Shown here piece after piece: positions 63,038 to 64,000 of a stretch of 64,000 nucleotides of DNA. Below the pieces are notes generated by a model that was given only the letters and a program-made list of their open reading frames with translations, was not told the origin of the DNA and searched no databases. The position numbers were made by a program, and so were the translations under genes. Position 1 is the first letter of the stretch. Every line of letters starts with the position of its first letter. Source of the stretch: Acidobacteriota bacterium (GTDB lineage Bacteria > Acidobacteriota > Terriglobia > Acidiferrales > UBA7541); contig JAKBLM010000004.1 of the NCBI GenBank assembly GCA_021832085.1, forward strand, positions 88,540 through 152,539, given 5' to 3'.

Positions 63038-63147
63038 CGCAACCGTTCTTGGCCTTCCCGTATCGCACCCTCGATTCGCCGGCGTGACCCGTGTTTTCGC
63101 CGTAATCCGCCGCGATCTCCTCGCCCAGAGCGACGTCAGGAACGACA

Positions 63148-63303
63148 CTATTTCGTTCGTTCTTGGTGCTGACTTCGATGCAGACCGGCTCGGACGTCGA
63201 TTGTGCGTGCGTGGCGCGCGCTCAGGACGATCCAGGCAAAGAGAACGATCACGGCCACGCCGGCGCCAATGAAGACGCGAATCGCTTCCATTTGCGGAGT
63301 CAT
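63148..63303 (-). CDS. Possible small single-pass membrane protein
   Basis: 51 residues from ATG 63303 with one clear transmembrane helix (VFIGAGVAVIVLFAWIVL) and a basic tail. It fits in the gap between the deaminase and DUF488 genes on the same strand, with a four-base overlap with the deaminase stop. No ribosome site is obvious and no family recognised. Confidence 0.4.
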   Translation of the reverse strand: MTPQMEAIRVFIGAGVAVIVLFAWIVLSARHARTIDVRAGLHRSQHQERTK

Positions 63304-63770
63304 ATGTTTCCGAAAAAGTCGTTCGCTTCCTGTTTCCGTCGCAAAGCCTCGCAATCAGCGCGCAACTCGCTCCACACGGTCCTCGGTGGAGCGGCCCAGC
63401 AGCCAATCTGCGGTTCAGACAAAATGGGATGCATGGAAGTCACACCGCCTGCCTCCGGAGCGGGCGTTCCGATAAGTACCTCGCGGATGCCCGTCGTTCG
63501 AATTGCGTACGAGCACATCCAGCACGGTTCTGCCGTTGTGTACAGTATGCATCCGTTGAGATCGAGCGATTCGAGTGTTTGGCAGGCAAGGCAAACCGCC
63601 TCCAGTTCGGCATGAGCCGTGATGTCGAGCCGCACCCAAACGGACTCCACGCCTTCGGCAATGACTTGGCCGGCTCGCACGATCAGCGCGCCCACTCGGG
63701 CGTGGCCTTTTTGTTTCGCCATCATGGCCAATTCGATACAACGACGCATGTAGTCTGTAGATGAATTCAC
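63300..63770 (-). CDS. Cytidine/guanine deaminase-fold zinc hydrolase
   Basis: 156 residues from GTG 63770 (TTG 63791 and ATG 63749 are alternatives; none has a strong ribosome site). Zinc deaminase site: DITAHAELEAVCLA (His and catalytic Glu) and YTTAEPCWMCSYAIRTTG (Pro-Cys-x2-Cys). VGALIVRAGQVIAEGVES is the usual first strand pair. The subgroup resembles guanine deaminases and other nucleoside/nucleobase deaminases; the substrate is not resolved. Confidence 0.85.
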   Translation of the reverse strand: MNSSTDYMRRCIELAMMAKQKGHARVGALIVRAGQVIAEGVESVWVRLDITAHAELEAVCLACQTLESLDLNGCILYTTAEPCWMCSYAIRTTGIREVLIGTPAPEAGGVTSMHPILSEPQIGCWAAPPRTVWSELRADCEALRRKQEANDFFGNI

Positions 63771-63879
63771 CGTTTTACGCCAGGGAAGCAAGCGGCCTCA
63801 GTCAGGTTCATGGGGCAGGATTATCTGCCGAATAGCTGAGGAAATGCCAGCGCAACGGGGTTGCATTTTCGGTTTCTAG

Positions 63880-64000
63880 TGTAGTGTTGCATAAATAACG
63901 TTACAATACGCGTGATTCGCGGTATAGTGGGCAGCATGTGGAAAGCTGCTCAACCTTTGCGTCTCCGCAAGAAAGAGCGAGAACTGCTGGAAAGTTTCGC
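63880..64000 (+). mobile_element. Left end of an IS630-like insertion sequence, cut by window edge
   Basis: TGTAGTGTTGCATAAATAAC followed by GTTACAATACG looks like an IS630-type terminal repeat, about 55 bases before a transposase start. The right end lies outside, so the boundary and TA duplication cannot be confirmed. Confidence 0.5.
63936..64000 (+). CDS. IS630-like transposase, N-terminal fragment at window edge
   Basis: ATG 63936 opens MWKAAQPLRLRKKERELLES, similar to the first helix of IS630-family helix-turn-helix transposases. Only 21 codons are visible. Confidence 0.5.
   Translation, partial: MWKAAQPLRLRKKERELLESF

Overview
The window (about 60% GC) looks like an Acidobacteriota chromosome or metagenome contig. 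The signs are an Oar-like TonB-dependent receptor with a carboxypeptidase-regulatory N-domain, a membrane-anchored CadC-like winged-helix regulator, two copies of a small DUF5818-like secreted protein, an Asp-box propeller protein and many TTG/GTG starts. This assignment is inferred from family content; no rRNA or intact tRNA is present to test it.

Layout. 1-4.5 kb (minus strand): 3'-truncated galactokinase and a large Asp-box beta-propeller protein. 4.9-8.2 kb (plus): YceI, type III polyketide synthase, isoprenylcysteine-methyltransferase-like enzyme and a TPR-like protein; the middle two resemble the Bacillus bpsA-bpsB alkylpyrone pair. 8.5-18 kb: an alpha-glucan locus with a winged-helix membrane regulator divergent from a TonB receptor, a GH13 and a GH15 enzyme. 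18.2-23.3 kb: an S9 peptidase divergent from a two-subunit molybdenum hydroxylase.

25.0-52.4 kb (all plus strand) is a Wzx/Wzy-type exopolysaccharide cluster: export protein, chain-length protein, ExeA/PEGA ATPase, CpsD-like protein without its P-loop lysine, UpxY/NusG-like antiterminator, phosphoglycosyl transferase, methyltransferase, flippase, glycosyltransferases, kinase, polymerase, beta-helix protein, deacetylase and sugar-nucleotide epimerase. It carries two sulfur modules. One is ComA-ComB (PEP plus sulfite to 3-sulfolactate) followed by an ATP-grasp ligase. The other is a Sat-CysC fusion, CysQ and a sulfotransferase (make PAPS, use it, clear PAP). Together they suggest a polysaccharide that is both O-sulfated and decorated with sulfolactate, which I regard as the most interesting system here. 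An 840-base hairpin-rich region precedes the cluster.

An IS701-type element (CTAA target duplication, frameshifted transposase) separates the cluster from a minus-strand histidine kinase/response regulator pair. Two related direct repeats with a tRNA 3'-end-like segment (23.44 and 56.56 kb) bracket the cluster 33 kb apart. 57-63.8 kb (minus) is a block of small redox/stress proteins: a rhodanese with an in-frame UGA that is a good selenocysteine candidate, two PNPOx-fold proteins, cytochrome c, a DUF5818-like protein, cupin, hemerythrin, AhpD-like protein, a GTP cyclohydrolase I with an altered zinc motif, DUF488 and a deaminase. The right edge holds the start of an IS630-type element.
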